DNA of 64,000 bases. Origin: Primulina eburnea. Lineage: Eukaryota > Streptophyta > Magnoliopsida > Lamiales > Gesneriaceae. The notes below the pieces were generated by a model. It saw nothing but the letters and a program-made list of their open reading frames with translations, did not search any database and was not told where the DNA came from. How positions within the stretch are numbered: the first letter of the stretch is position 1; each line of letters opens with the position of its first letter. Shown here piece by piece: positions 44,401 through 57,968 of this stretch. The position numbers and the translations under genes were made by a program. The stretch is taken from the NCBI RefSeq assembly GCF_022965805.1, contig NW_027331259.1, positions 62,001 to 126,000 of the forward strand, in the 5' to 3' direction.

Positions 44401-47400
44401 ACTTTATTTTGGGGTTGCCTAGGACTAAGAAGGGGAGGGATTCTATTTTTGTTGTTGTGGATAGATTCTCTAAGATGGCACATTTTATAGCTTGTCATAA
44501 AACCGATGATACTTCAAATATTGCGGATTTGTTCTTTAGAGAAGTCGTTAGGTTGCATGGCATGCCTAGGACTATTGTTTCTGGTCGCGATGTTAAATTC
44601 TAGAGTTACTTTTGGAAGACTTTATGGGCTAAACTTGGCACAAAATTGTTGTTTTCTACTACTTGTCATCCTCAAACGGATGGACAAACTGAAGTTGTCA
44701 ATAGAACTTTGGGAAAACTTTTACGTGCTATTCTTAAATAGAACTTGGATTGACATTTCTATGGACTTTATTTTGGGGTTGCCTAGGACTAAGAAGGGGA
44801 AGGATTCTATTTTTGTTGTTGTGGATAGATTCTCTAAGATGGCACATTTTATAACTTGTCATAAAACCGATTATGCTTCAAACATTGCGGATTTGTTCTT
44901 TAGCGAAGTCGTTAGGTTGCATGGCTTGCCTAGAACTATTGTTTCTGATCGCGATGTTAAATTCTTGAGTTAATTTCGGAAGACTTTATGGGATAAACTT
45001 GGCACAAAATTGTTGTTTTCTACTACTTGTCATCCTCAAATGGATGGACAAACTGAATTTGTCAATAGAACTTTGGGAACACTTTTGTGTGCTATTCTTA
45101 AGAAGAACTTGGATTTACATTTCTATGGACTTTATTTTGGGGTTGCCTAGGACGAAGAATGGGAGGGATTCTATTTTTGTTGTTGTGGATAGATTCTCTA
45201 AGATGGCACATTTTATAGCTTGTCATAAACCGATGATGCTTCAAACATTGCGGATTTGTTCTTTAGAGAAGTCGTTAGGTTGCATGGCATGCCTAGGACT
45301 ATTGTTTCTGGTCGCGATGTTAAATTCTTGAGTTACTTTCGGAAGACTTTATTGGCTAAACTTGGCACAAAATTGTTATTTTTGACTACTTGTCATCCTC
45401 AAACGGATGGACAAACTGAAGTTGTCAATAGAACTTTGGGAACACTTTTGTGTGTTATTCTTAAGAAGAACTTGGATTTACATTTCTATAGACTTTATTT
45501 TGGGGTTGCCTAGGACGAAGAAGGGGAGGGATTCTATTTTTGTTGTTGTGGATAGATTCTCTAAGATGGCACATTTTATAGCTTGTCATAAAACCGATGA
45601 TGCTTCAAACATTGCGGATTTGTTCTTTAGAGAAGTCGTTAGGTTTCATGGCATGCCTAGGACTATTGTTTCAGGTCGCGATGTTAAATTCTTGAGTTTT
45701 TTTGGGAAGACTATATGGGCTAAACTTGGCACAAAATTGTTGTTTTCTACTACTTGTCATCCTCAAACGGATGGACAAACTGAAGTTGTCAATAGAACTT
45801 TGGGAACACTTTTGCATGCTATTCTTAAAAAGAAAATGGATTGACATTTGTATGGACTTTATTTTGGGGTTACCTAGGACTAAGAAGGGGAGGGATTCTA
45901 TTTTTCTTGTTGTGGATAGATTCTCAAAGATGGCACATTATATAGCTTTTCATAAAACCGATGATGCTTCAAACATTGCGGATTTGTTCTTTAGAGAAGT
46001 CGTTAGGTTGCATGGCATGCCTAGGACTATTGTTTCTGGTCGCGATGTTAAATTCTTGAGTTACTTTCGGAAGACTTTATTGGCTAAACTTGGCACAAAA
46101 TTGTTGTTTTCTACTACTTGTCATCCTCAAATGGATGGACAAACTGAAGTTGTCAATAGAACTTTGGGAACACTTTTGTGTGCTATTCTTAAGAAGAACT
46201 TGGATTTACATTTCTATGGACTTTATTTTGGGGTTGCCTAGGACTAAGAATGGGAGGGATTCTATTTTTGTTGTTGTGGATAGATTCTCTAAGATGGCAC
46301 ATTTTATAGCTTGTCATAAACCGATGATGCTTCAAACATTGCGGATTTGTTCTTTAGAGAAGTCGTTAGGTTGCATGGCATGCCTAGGACTATTGTTTCT
46401 GGTCGCGATGTTAAATTTTTGAGTTACTTTCGGAAGACTTTATTGGCTAAACTTGGCACAAAATTGTTATTTTCTGACTACTTGTCATCCTCAAACGGAT
46501 GGACAAACTGAAGTTGTCAATAGAACTTTGGGAACACTTTTGTGTGTTATTCTTAAGAAGAACTTGGATTTACATTTCTATAGACTTTATTTTGGGGTTG
46601 CCTAGGACGAAGAAGGGGAGGGATTCTATTTTTGTTGTTGTGGATAGATTCTCTAAGATGGCACATTTTATAGCTTGTCATAAAACCGATGATGCTTCAA
46701 ACATTGCGGATTTGTTCTTTAGAGAAGTCGTTAGGTTTCATGGCATGCCTAGGACTATTGTTTCAGGTCGCGATGTTAAATTCTTGAGTTTTTTTTGGAA
46801 GACTATATGGGCTAAACTTGGCACAAAATTGTTGTTTTCTACTACTTGTCATCCTCAAACGGATGGACAAACTGAAGTTGTCAATAGAACTTTGGGAACA
46901 CTTTTGCAGTGCTATTATTAAAAAGAAATGGATTGACATTTGTATGGACTTTATTTTGGGGTTACCTAGGACTAAGAAGGGGAGGGATTCTATTTTTGTT
47001 GTTGTGGATAGATTCTCAAAGATGGCACATTATATAGCTTGTCATAAAACCGATGATGCTTCAAACATTGCGGATTTGTTCTTTAGAGAAGTCGTTAGGT
47101 TGCATGGCATGCCTAGGACTATTGTTTCTGGTCGCGATGTTAAATTCTTGAGTTACTTTCGGAAGACTTTATGGGCTAAACTTGGCACAAAATTGTTGTT
47201 TTCTACTACTTGTCATCCTCAAACGGATGGACAAACTGAAGTTGTCAATAGAACTTTGGGAACACTTTTGCGTGCTATTCTTAAATAGAACTTGGATTGA
47301 CATTTCTATGGACTTTATTTTGGGGTTGCCTAGGACTAAGAAGGGGAGGGATTCTATTTTTGTTGTTGTGGATAGATTCTCTAAGATGGCACATTTTATA

Positions 47401-48750
47401 GCTTGTCATAAAACCGATGATGCTTCAAACATTGCGGATTTGTTCTTTAGAGAAGTCGTTAGGTTGCATGGCATGCCTAGGACTATTGTTTCTAGTCGCG
47501 ATGTTAAATTCTTGAGTTACTTTTGGAAGACTTTATGGGCTAAACTTGGCACAAAATTGTTATTTTCTACTACTTGTCATCCTCAAACGGATGGACAAAC
47601 TGAAGTTGTCAATAGAACTTTGAGAACACTTTTGCGTGCTATTCTTAAATAGAACTTGGATTGACATTTCTATGGACTTTATTTTGGGGTTGCCTAGGAC
47701 TAAGAAGGGGAGGGATTCTATTTTTGTTGTTGTGGATAGATTCTCTAAGATGGCACATTTTATAGCTTGTCATAAAACCGATGATGCTTCAAACATTGCG
47801 GATTTGTTCTTTAGAGAAGTCGTTAGGTTGCATGGCATGCCTAGGACTATTGTTTCTGGTCGCGATGTTAAATTCTAGAGTTACTTTTGGAAGACTTTAT
47901 GGGCTAAACTTGGCACAAAATTGTTGTTTTCTACTACTTGTCATCCTCAAACGGATGGACAAACTGAAGTTGTCAATAGAACTTTGGGAAAACTTTTACG
48001 TGCTATTCTTAAATAGAACTTGGATTGACATTTCTATGGACTTTATTTTGGGGTTGCCTAGGACTAAGAAGGGGAGGGATTCTATTTTTGTTGTTGTGGA
48101 TAGATTCTCTAAGATGGCACATTTTATAGCTTGTCATAAAACCGATTATGCTTCAAACATTGCGGATTTGTTCTTTAGCGAAGTCGTTAGGTTGCATGGC
48201 TTGCCTAGAACTATTGTTTCTGATCGCGATGTTAAATTCTTGAGTTAATTTCGGAAGACTTTATGGGATAAACTTGGCACAAAATTGTTGTTTTCTACTA
48301 CTTGTCATCCTCAAACGGATGGACAAACTGAAGTTGTCAATAGAACTTTGGGAACACTTTTGTGTGCTATTCTTAAGAAGAACTTGGATTTACATTTCTA
48401 TGGACTTTATTTTGGGGTTGCCTAGGACTAAGAAGGGGAGGGATTCTATTTTTGTTGTTGTGGATAGATTCTCTAAGATGGCACATTTTATAGCTTGTCA
48501 TAAAACCGATGATGCTTCAAACATTGCGGATTTGTTCTTTAGAGAAGTCGTTAGGTTGCATGGCATGCCTAGGACTATTGTTTCTGGTCGCGATGTTAAA
48601 TTCTTGAGTTACTTTCGGAAGACTTTATGGGCTAAACTTGGCACAAAATTGTTATTTTCTACTACTTGTCATCCTCAAACGGATGGACAAACTGAAGTTG
48701 TCAATAGAACTTTGGGAACACTTTTGCGTGCTATTCTTAAATAGAACTTG
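41499..48750 (+). repeat. Integrase-derived 364-bp satellite, diverged and higher-order units
   Basis: About 20 units. A three-unit order with period 1092 bp occurs twice at about 45.1-47.3 kb. It consists of a TKNGRD unit with a one-base loss in 'cataaaccg', an RFHGM unit and a MAHY unit. Units near 43121, 44943 and 48218 keep Asp where most units have Gly in the second catalytic position; these also carry a stop (TAA) soon after. Confidence 0.93.
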
Positions 48751-51700
48751 GATTGACATTTCTATGGACTTTATTTTGGGGTTGCCTAGGACTAAGAAGG
48801 GGAGGGATTCTATTTTTGTTGTTGTGGATAGATTCTCTAAGATGGCACATTTTATAGCTTGTCATAAAACCGATGATGCTTCAAACATTGCGGATTTGTT
48901 CTTTAGAGAAGTCGTTAGGTTGCATGGCATGCCTAGGACTATTGTTTCTAGGTCGCGATGTTAAATTCTTGAGTTACTTTTGGAAGACTTTATGGGCTAA
49001 ACTTGGCACAAAATTGTTGTTTTCTACTACTTGTCATCCTCAAACGGATGGACAAACTGAAGTTGTCAATAGAACTTTGGGAACACTTTTGCGTGCTATT
49101 CTTAAAAGAAACTTGGATTGACATTTCTATGGACTTTATTTTGGGGTTGCCTAGGACTAAGAAGGGGAGGGATTCTATTTTTGTTGTTGTGGATAGATTC
49201 TCTAAGATGGCACATTTTATAGCTTGTCATAAAACCGATGATGCTTCAAACATTGCGGATTTGTTCTTTAGAGAAGTCGTTAGGTTGCATGGCATGCCTA
49301 GGACTATTGTTTCTGGTCGCGATGTTAAATTCTTGAGTTACTTTCGGAAGACTTTATTGGCTAAACTTGGCACAAAATTGTTATTTTCTACTACTTGTCA
49401 TCCTCAAACGGATGGACAAACTGAAGTTGTCAATAGAACTTTGGGAACACTTTTGCGTGCTATTCTTAAATAGAACTTGGATTGACATTTCTATGGACTT
49501 TATTTTGGGGTTGCCTAGGACTAAGAAGGGGAGGGATTCTATTTTTGTTGTTGTGGATAGATTCTCTAAGATGGCACATTTTATAGCTTGTCATAAAACC
49601 GATGATGCTTCAAACATTGCGGATTTGTTCTTTAGAGAAGTCGTTAGGTTGCATGGCATGCCTAGGACTATTGTTTCTGGTCGCGATGTTAAATTCTTGA
49701 GTTACTTTTGGAAGACTTTATGGGCTAAACTTGGCACAAAATTGTTGTTTTCTACTACTTGTCATCCTCAAACGGATGGACAAACTGAAGTTGTCAATAG
49801 AACTTTGGGAACACTTTTGCGTGCTATTCTTAAATAGAACTTGGATTGACATTTCTATGGACTTTATTTTGGGGTTGCCTAGGACTAAGAAGGGGAGGGA
49901 TTCTATTTTTGTTGTTGTGGATAGATTCTCTAAGATGGCACATTTTATAGCTTGTCATAAAACCGATGATGCTTCAAACATTGCGGATTTGTTCTTTAGA
50001 GAAGTCGTTAGGTTGCATGGCATGCCTAGGACTATTGTTTCTGGTCGCGATGTTAAATTCTTGAGTTACTTTTGGAAGACTTTATGGGCTAAACTTGGCA
50101 CAAAATTGTTGTTTTCTACTACTTGTCATCCTCAAACGGATGGACAAACTGAAGTTGTCAATAGAACTTTGGGAACACTTTTGCGTGCTATTCTTAAATA
50201 GAACTTGGATTGACATTTCTATGGACTTTATTTTGGGGTTGCCTAGGACTAAGAAGGGGAGGGATTCTATTTTTGTTGTTGTGGATAGATTCTCTAAGAT
50301 GGCACATTTTATAGCTTGTCATAAAACCGATGATGCTTCAAACATTGCGGATTTGTTCTTTAGAGAAGTCGTTAGGTTGCATGGCATGCCTAGGACTATT
50401 GTTTCTGGTCGCGATGTTAAATTCTTGAGTTACTTTCGGAAGACTTTATGGGCTAAACTTGGCACAAAATTGTTGTTTTCTACTACTTGTCATCCTCAAA
50501 CGGATGGACAAACTGAAGTTGTCAATAGAACTTTGGGAACACTTTTGCGTGCTATTCTTAAATAGAACTTGGATTGACATTTCTATGGACTTTATTTTGG
50601 GGTTGCCTAGGACTAAGAAGGGGAGGGATTCTATTTTTGTTGTTGTGGATAGATTCTCTAAGATGGCACATTTTATAGCTTGTCATAAAACCGATGATGC
50701 TTCAAACATTGCGGATTTGTTCTTTAGAGAAGTCGTTAGGTTGCATGGCATGCCTAGGACTATTGTTTCTGGTCGCGATGTTAAATTCTTGAGTTACTTT
50801 CGGAAGACTTTATGGGCTAAACTTGGCACAAAATTGTTATTTTCTACTACTTGTCATCCTCAAACGGATGGACAAACTGAAGTTGTCAATAGAACTTTGG
50901 GAACACTTTTGCGTGCTATTCTTAAATAGAACTTGGATTGACATTTCTATGGACTTTATTTTGGGGTTGCCTAGGACTAAGAAGGGGAGGGATTCTATTT
51001 TTGTTGTTGTGGATAGATTCTCTAAGATGGCACATTTTATAGCTTGTCATAAAACCGATGATGCTTCAAACATTGCGGATTTGTTCTTTAGAGAAGTCGT
51101 TAGGTTGCATGGCATGCCTAGGACTATTGTTTCTGGTCGCGATGTTAAATTCTTGAGTTACTTTCGGAAGACTTTATGGGCTAAACTTGGCACAAAATTG
51201 TTATTTTCTACTACTTGTCATCCTCAAACGGATGGACAAACTGAAGTTGTCAATAGAACTTTGGGAACACTTTTGCGTGCTATTCTTAAATAGAACTTGG
51301 ATTGACATTTCTATGGACTTTATTTTGGGGTTGCCTAGGACTAAGAAGGGGAGGGATTCTATTTTTGTTGTTGTGGATAGATTCTCTAAGATGGCACATT
51401 TTATAGCTTGTCATAAAACCGATGATGCTTCAAACATTGCGGATTTGTTCTTTAGAGAAGTCGTTAGGTTGCATGGCATGCCTAGGACTATTGTTTCTGG
51501 TCGCGATGTTAAATTCTTGAGTTACTTTTGGAAGACTTTATGGGCTAAACTTGGCACAAAATTGTTGTTTTCTACTACTTGTCATCCTCAAACGGATGGA
51601 CAAACTGAAGTTGTCAATAGAACTTTGGGAACACTTTTGCGTGCTATTCTTAAATAGAACTTGGATTGACATTTCTATGGACTTTATTTTGGGGTTGCCT

Positions 51701-54370
51701 AGGACTAAGAAGGGGAGGGATTCTATTTTTGTTGTTGTGGATAGATTCTCTAAGATGGCACATTTTATAGCTTGTCATAAAACCGATGATGCTTCAAACA
51801 TTGCGGATTTGTTCTTTAGAGAAGTCGTTAGGTTGCATGGCATGCCTAGGACTATTGTTTCTGGTCGCGATGTTAAATTCTTGAGTTACTTTCGGAAGAC
51901 TTTATGGGCTAAACTTGGCACAAAATTGTTGTTTTCTACTACTTGTCATCCTCAAACGGATGGACAAACTGAAGTTGTCAATAGAACTTTGGGAACACTT
52001 TTGCGTGCTATTCTTAAATAGAACTTGGATTGACATTTCTATGGACTTTATTTTGGGGTTGCCTAGGACTAAGAAGGGGAGGGATTCTATTTTTGTTGTT
52101 GTGGATAGATTCTCTAAGATGGCACATTTTATAGCTTGTCATAAAACCGATGATGCTTCAAACATTGCGGATTTGTTCTTTAGAGAAGTCGTTAGGTTGC
52201 ATGGCATGCCTAGGACTATTGTTTCTGGTCGCGATGTTAAATTCTTGAGTTACTTTCGGAAGACTTTATGGGCTAAACTTGGCACAAAATTGTTGTTTTC
52301 TACTACTTGTCATCCTCAAACGGATGGACAAACTGAAGTTGTCAATAGAACTTTGGGAACACTTTTGCGTGCTATTCTTAAATAGAACTTGGATTGACAT
52401 TTCTATGGACTTTATTTTGGGGTTGCCTAGGACTAAGAAGGGGAGGGATTCTATTTTTGTTGTTGTGGATAGATTCTCTAAGATGGCACATTTTATAGCT
52501 TGTCATAAAACCGATGATGCTTCAAACATTGCGGATTTGTTCTTTAGAGAAGTCGTTAGGTTGCATGGCATGCCTAGGACTATTGTTTCTGGTCGCGATG
52601 TTAAATTCTTGAGTTACTTTTGGAAGACTTTATGGGCTAAACTTGGCACAAAATTGTTGTTTTCTACTACTTGTCATCCTCAAACGGATGGACAAACTGA
52701 AGTTGTCAATAGAACTTTGGGAACACTTTTGCGTGCTATTCTTAAATAGAACTTGGATTGACATTTCTATGGACTTTATTTTGGGGTTGCCTAGGACTAA
52801 GAAGGGGAGGGATTCTATTTTTGTTGTTGTGGATAGATTCTCTAAGATGGCACATTTTATAGCTTGTCATAAAACCGATGATGCTTCAAACATTGCGGAT
52901 TTGTTCTTTAGAGAAGTCGTTAGGTTGCATGGCATGCCTAGGACTATTGTTTCTGGTCGCGATGTTAAATTCTTGAGTTACTTTTGGAAGACTTTATGGG
53001 CTAAACTTGGCACAAAATTGTTGTTTTCTACTACTTGTCATCCTCAAACGGATGGACAAACTGAAGTTGTCAATAGAACTTTGGGAACACTTTTGCGTGC
53101 TATTCTTAAATAGAACTTGGATTGACATTTCTATGGACTTTATTTTGGGGTTGCCTAGGACTAAGAAGGGGAGGGATTCTATTTTTGTTGTTGTGGATAG
53201 ATTCTCTAAGATGGCACATTTTATAGCTTGTCATAAAACCGATGATGCTTCAAACATTGCGGATTTGTTCTTTAGAGAAGTCGTTAGGTTGCATGGCATG
53301 CCTAGGACTATTGTTTCTGGTCGCGATGTTAAATTCTTGAGTTACTTTTGGAAGACTTTATGGGCTAAACTTGGCACAAAATTGTTGTTTTCTACTACTT
53401 GTCATCCTCAAACGGATGGACAAACTGAAGTTGTCAATAGAACTTTGGGAACACTTTTGCGTGCTATTCTTAAATAGAACTTGGATTGACATTTCTATGG
53501 ACTTTATTTTGGGGTTGCCTAGGACTAAGAAGGGGAGGGATTCTATTTTTGTTGTTGTGGATAGATTCTCTAAGATGGCACATTTTATAGCTTGTCATAA
53601 AACCGATGATGCTTCAAACATTGCGGATTTGTTCTTTAGAGAAGTCGTTAGGTTGCATGGCATGCCTAGGACTATTGTTTCTGGTCGCGATGTTAAATTC
53701 TTGAGTTACTTTTGGAAGACTTTATGGGCTAAACTTGGCACAAAATTGTTGTTTTCTACTACTTGTCATCCTCAAACGGATGGACAAACTGAAGTTGTCA
53801 ATAGAACTTTGGGAACACTTTTGCGTGCTATTCTTAAATAGAACTTGGATTGACATTTCTATGGACTTTATTTTGGGGTTGCCTAGGACTAAGAAGGGGA
53901 GGGATTCTATTTTTGTTGTTGTGGATAGATTCTCTAAGATGGCACATTTTATAGCTTGTCATAAAACCGATGATGCTTCAAACATTGCGGATTTGTTCTT
54001 TAGAGAAGTCGTTAGGTTGCATGGCATGCCTAGGACTATTGTTTCTGGTCGCGATGTTAAATTCTTGAGTTACTTTTGGAAGACTTTATGGGCTAAACTT
54101 GGCACAAAATTGTTGTTTTCTACTACTTGTCATCCTCAAACGGATGGACAAACTGAAGTTGTCAATAGAACTTTGGGAACACTTTTACGTGCTATTCTTA
54201 AATAGAACTTGGATTGACATTTCTATGGACTTTATTTTGGGGTTGCCTAGGACTAAGAAGGGGAGGGATTCTATTTTTGTTGTTGTGGATAGATTCTCTA
54301 AGATGGCACATTTTATAGCTTGTCATAAAACCGATGATGCTTCAAACATTGCGGATTTGTTCTTTAGAGA
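48751..54370 (+). repeat. Homogenised core of the integrase-derived satellite
   Basis: About 15 nearly identical units in strict 364-bp register. Most variation is at two sites: Trp/Arg in YF(W/R)KTL and a g/t choice in 'aaattgtt(g/a)ttttc'. Units from about 52.3 to 54.2 kb appear identical at the protein level. This implies recent amplification or gene conversion. Confidence 0.95.
52405..52768 (+). other. Reference satellite unit with integrase-core frame
   Basis: The frame runs for 114 codons from ATG to TAG. It spans the catalytic core: D2 (MDFILG), a [13 protein letters not shown] strand, G63 where integrases have Asp (SGRD), Glu99 (QTDGQTE), 35 residues later. The finger and C-terminal domain are absent. 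At 364 bp the unit is one base longer than 121 codons, so each unit changes frame and ends at its own stop; the array cannot encode a poly-integrase. No promoter is seen. This is satellite DNA, not a gene. Confidence 0.9.
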
Positions 54371-57035
54371 AGTCGTTAGGTTGCATGGCATGTCCTAGGA
54401 ATATTGTTTCTAGGTCGCGATGTTAAATTCTTGAGTTACTTTAGGAAGACTATATGGGCTAAACTTGGCACAAAATTGTTGTTTTCTACTACTTGTCATC
54501 CTCAAACGGATGGACAAACTGAAGTTGTCAATAGAACTTTGGGAACACTTTTGCGTGCTATTCTTAAAAAGAAATGGATTGACATTTCTATGGACTTTAT
54601 TTTGGGGTTACCTAGGACTAAGAAGGGGAGGGATTCTATTTTTGTTGTTGTGGATAGATTCTCTAAGATGGCACATTTTATAGCTTGTCATAAAACCGAT
54701 GATGCTTCAAACATTGCGGATTTGTTCTTTAGCGAAGTCGTTAGGTTGCATGGCTTGCCTAGAACTATTGTTTCTGGTCGCGATGTTAAATTCTTGAGTT
54801 ACTTTCGGAAGACTTTATGGGATAAACTTGGCACAAAATTGTTGTTTTCTACTACTTGTCATCCTCAAACGGATGGACAAACTGAAGTTGTCAATAGAAC
54901 TTTGGGAACACTTTTGCGTGCTATTCTTAAGAAGAACTTGGATTGACATTTCTATGGACTTTATTTTGGGGTTGCCTAGGACTAAGAAGGGGAGGGATTC
55001 TATTTTTGTTGTTGTGGATAGATTCTCTAAGATGGCACATTTTATAGCTTGTCATAAAACCGATGATGCTTCAAACATTGCGGATTTGTTCTTTAGAGAA
55101 GTCGTTAGGTTGCATGGCATGCCTAGGACTATTGTTTCTGGTCGCGATGTTAAATTCTTGAGTTACTTTTGGAAGACTTTATGGGCTAAACTTGGCACAA
55201 AATTGTTATTTTCTACTACTTGTCATCCTCAAACGGATGGACAAACTGAAGTTGTCAATAGAACTTTGGAACACTTTTGCGTGCTATTCTTAAATAGAAC
55301 TTGGATTGACATTTCTATGGACTTTATTTTGGGGTTGCCTAGGACTAAGAAGGGGAGGGATTCTATTTTGTTGTTGTGGATAGATTCTCTAAGATGGCAC
55401 ATTTTATAGCTTGTCATAAAACCGATGATGCTTCAAACATTGCGGATTTGTTCTTTAGAGAAGTCGTTAGGTTGCATGGCATGCCTAGGACTATTGTTTC
55501 TGGTCGCGATGTTAAATTCTTGAGTTACTTTCGGAAGACTTTATGGGCTAAACTTGGCACAAAATTGTTGTTTTCTACTACTTGTCATCCTCAAACGGAT
55601 GGACAAACTGAAGTTGTCAATAGAACTTAGGGAACACTTTTGCGTGCTATTCTTAAATAGAAATTGGATTGACATTTCTATGGACTTTATTTTGGGGTTG
55701 CCTAGGACTAAGAAGGGGAGGGATTCTATTTTGTTGTTGTGGATAGATTCTCTAAGATGGCAAATTTTATAGCTTGTCATAAAACCAATGATGCTTCAAA
55801 CATTGCGGATTTGTTCTTTAGAGAAGTCGTTAGGTTGCATGGCATGTCTAGGAATATTGTTTCAGGTCGCGATGTTAAATTCTTGAGTTACTTTTGGAAG
55901 ACTATATGGGCTAAACTTGGCACAAAATTGTTGTTTTCTACTACTTGTCATCCTCAAACGGATGGACAAACTGAAGTTGTCAATAGAACTTTGGGAACAC
56001 TTTTGCGTGCTATTCTTAAAAGAAATGGATTGACATTTGTATGGACTTTATTTTGGGGTTACCTAGGACTAAGAAGGGGAGGGATTCTATTTTTGTTGTT
56101 GTGGATAGATTCTCAAAGATTGCACATTTTATAGCTTTTCATAAAACCGATGATGCTTCCAACATTGCGGATTTGTTCTTTAGCGAAGTCGTTAGGTTGC
56201 ATGGCTTGCCTAGAACTATTGTTTCTGGTCGCGATGTTAAATTCTTGAGTTACTTTCGGAAGACTTTATGGGATAAACTTGGCACAAAATTGTTTTTTTC
56301 TACTACTTGTCATCCTCAAACGGATGGACAAACTGAAGTTGTCAATAGAACTTTGGGAACACTTTTGTGTGCTATTCTTAAGAAGAACTTGGATTTACAT
56401 TTCTATGGACTTTATTTTGGGGTTGCCTAGGACTAAGAAGGGGAGGGATTCTATTTTTGTTGTTGTGGATAGATTCTCTAAGATGACACATTTTATAGCT
56501 TGTCATAAAACCGATGATGCTTCAAACATTGCGGATTTGTTCTTTAGAGAAGTCGTGAGGTTGCATGGCATGCCTAGGACTATTGTTTCTGGTCGCGATG
56601 TTAAATTCTTGAGTTACTTTTGGAAGACTTTATGGGCTAAACTTGGCACAAAATTGTTATTTTCTACTACTTGTCATCCTCAAACGGATGGACAAACTGA
56701 AGTTGACAATAGAACTTTGGGAACACTTTTGCGTGCTATTCTTAAATAGAACTTGGATTGACATTTCTATGGACTTTATTTTGGGGTTGCCTAGGACTAA
56801 GAAGGGGAGGGATTCTATTTTTGTTGTTGTGGATAGATTCTCTAAGATGGCACATTTTATAGCTTGTCATAAAACCGATGATGCTTCAAACATTGCGGAT
56901 TTGTTCTTTAGAGAAGTCGTTAGGTTGCATGGCATGCCTAGGACTATTGTTTCTGGTCGCGATGTTAAATTCTAGAGTTACTTTTGGAAGACTTTATGGG
57001 CTAAACTTGGCACAAAATTGTTGTTTTCTACTACT
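54371..57035 (+). repeat. Integrase-derived satellite, diverged right edge
   Basis: About seven units with one-base indels. The order of types i, ii and iii seen at 36.6 and 38.1 kb recurs at about 55.68-56.77 kb. It stops inside a unit at LTR G; no satellite is seen to the right of G. Confidence 0.92.
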
Positions 57036-57343
57036 TGTTGTGGGGACCCGGACGCTGATCTATCTTATTAATCATCTTTGGGATTTAATTATCAATTAAG
57101 ATAAAACAGGGTCTAAAAATTTTTCTTTTTTTTTTTAAAATGTAACTGCGGAAGGTAATAGAATCTAAACAATATACATCTCTGTATAAAAACTACAGTT
57201 CAGTAGAAAAGTACAATACTGTACAACCTAAGTCTAAGGTTCAATTAATAAATTCAAGTAATAAATCAAGTCTGCTACAAGTCCGGAATCACCACGCTAA
57301 TTCGTCTTCTCTCATCGTCATCTCGACCCTGATCCAGCCCCAC

Positions 57344-57392
57344 CTGTTGTCATGCACACATACAAAACAAGACAACAGCCGGATAACTCCGG
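57344..57392 (-). other. Conserved tandem LTR hairpins (H2, H3)
   Basis: H2 at 57379-57392 and H3 at 57344-57378, minus strand. Confidence 0.62.
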
Positions 57393-57942
57393 TGAGAATA
57401 AATCCCAGTATAAAACATGGTAAGCATGTATATAAACAAACTAATTTATAAAACATGCTATCACGTATAAAAACAATCTATTTCATAATCTATGAAATTA
57501 ATCAAATAAGCATGCAACTCAAATCAGATAAACATGCATATAAACAATTTTAATCATAAAACATGCTAACCCAACTGAAAGCAGTAATGATGGGTCCCAT
57601 GATCTAGGAGCCACATCCATATAAGTATGCAGTTCTAATCAAATCATGTCTAGACTTGACTCGATCTATAACTCTAGGGATCCCGGTGTGAATAAGACGT
57701 CACTGTCTGTCACCTACCCTCCCAATCGAGGTGCTGTACGTCTTATTCCTAGACTTCGGCCTGATCTGTATCCGCGTCTACAATAGAGGCGGTGATCTTC
57801 CCCTAAGCTGTGATATCGCCGAACATCTAGAAGTCTGGATGATCTCGCAGACTTTCCTATCTTAATGCATGAATACAAAATCTGTAAACCAAGCATAATA
57901 AGATAAAACATAAACAAGAATATAGTATGTGATTTATTGGGC

Positions 57943-57968
57943 AACTCAAGGATGGTCTCGATTGAGTT
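57943..57968 (-). other. Conserved 26-nt LTR hairpin (H1)
   Basis: AACTCAA pairs with TTGAGTT, 26 nt. Confidence 0.6.

Noticed and set aside
41499..57035. Tandem family of about 156-codon genes
   Set aside because: The frames overlap, start in one unit and end in the next, and exist only because each 364-bp unit shifts frame. No promoter, polyadenylation signal or complete integrase is present. It is a satellite.
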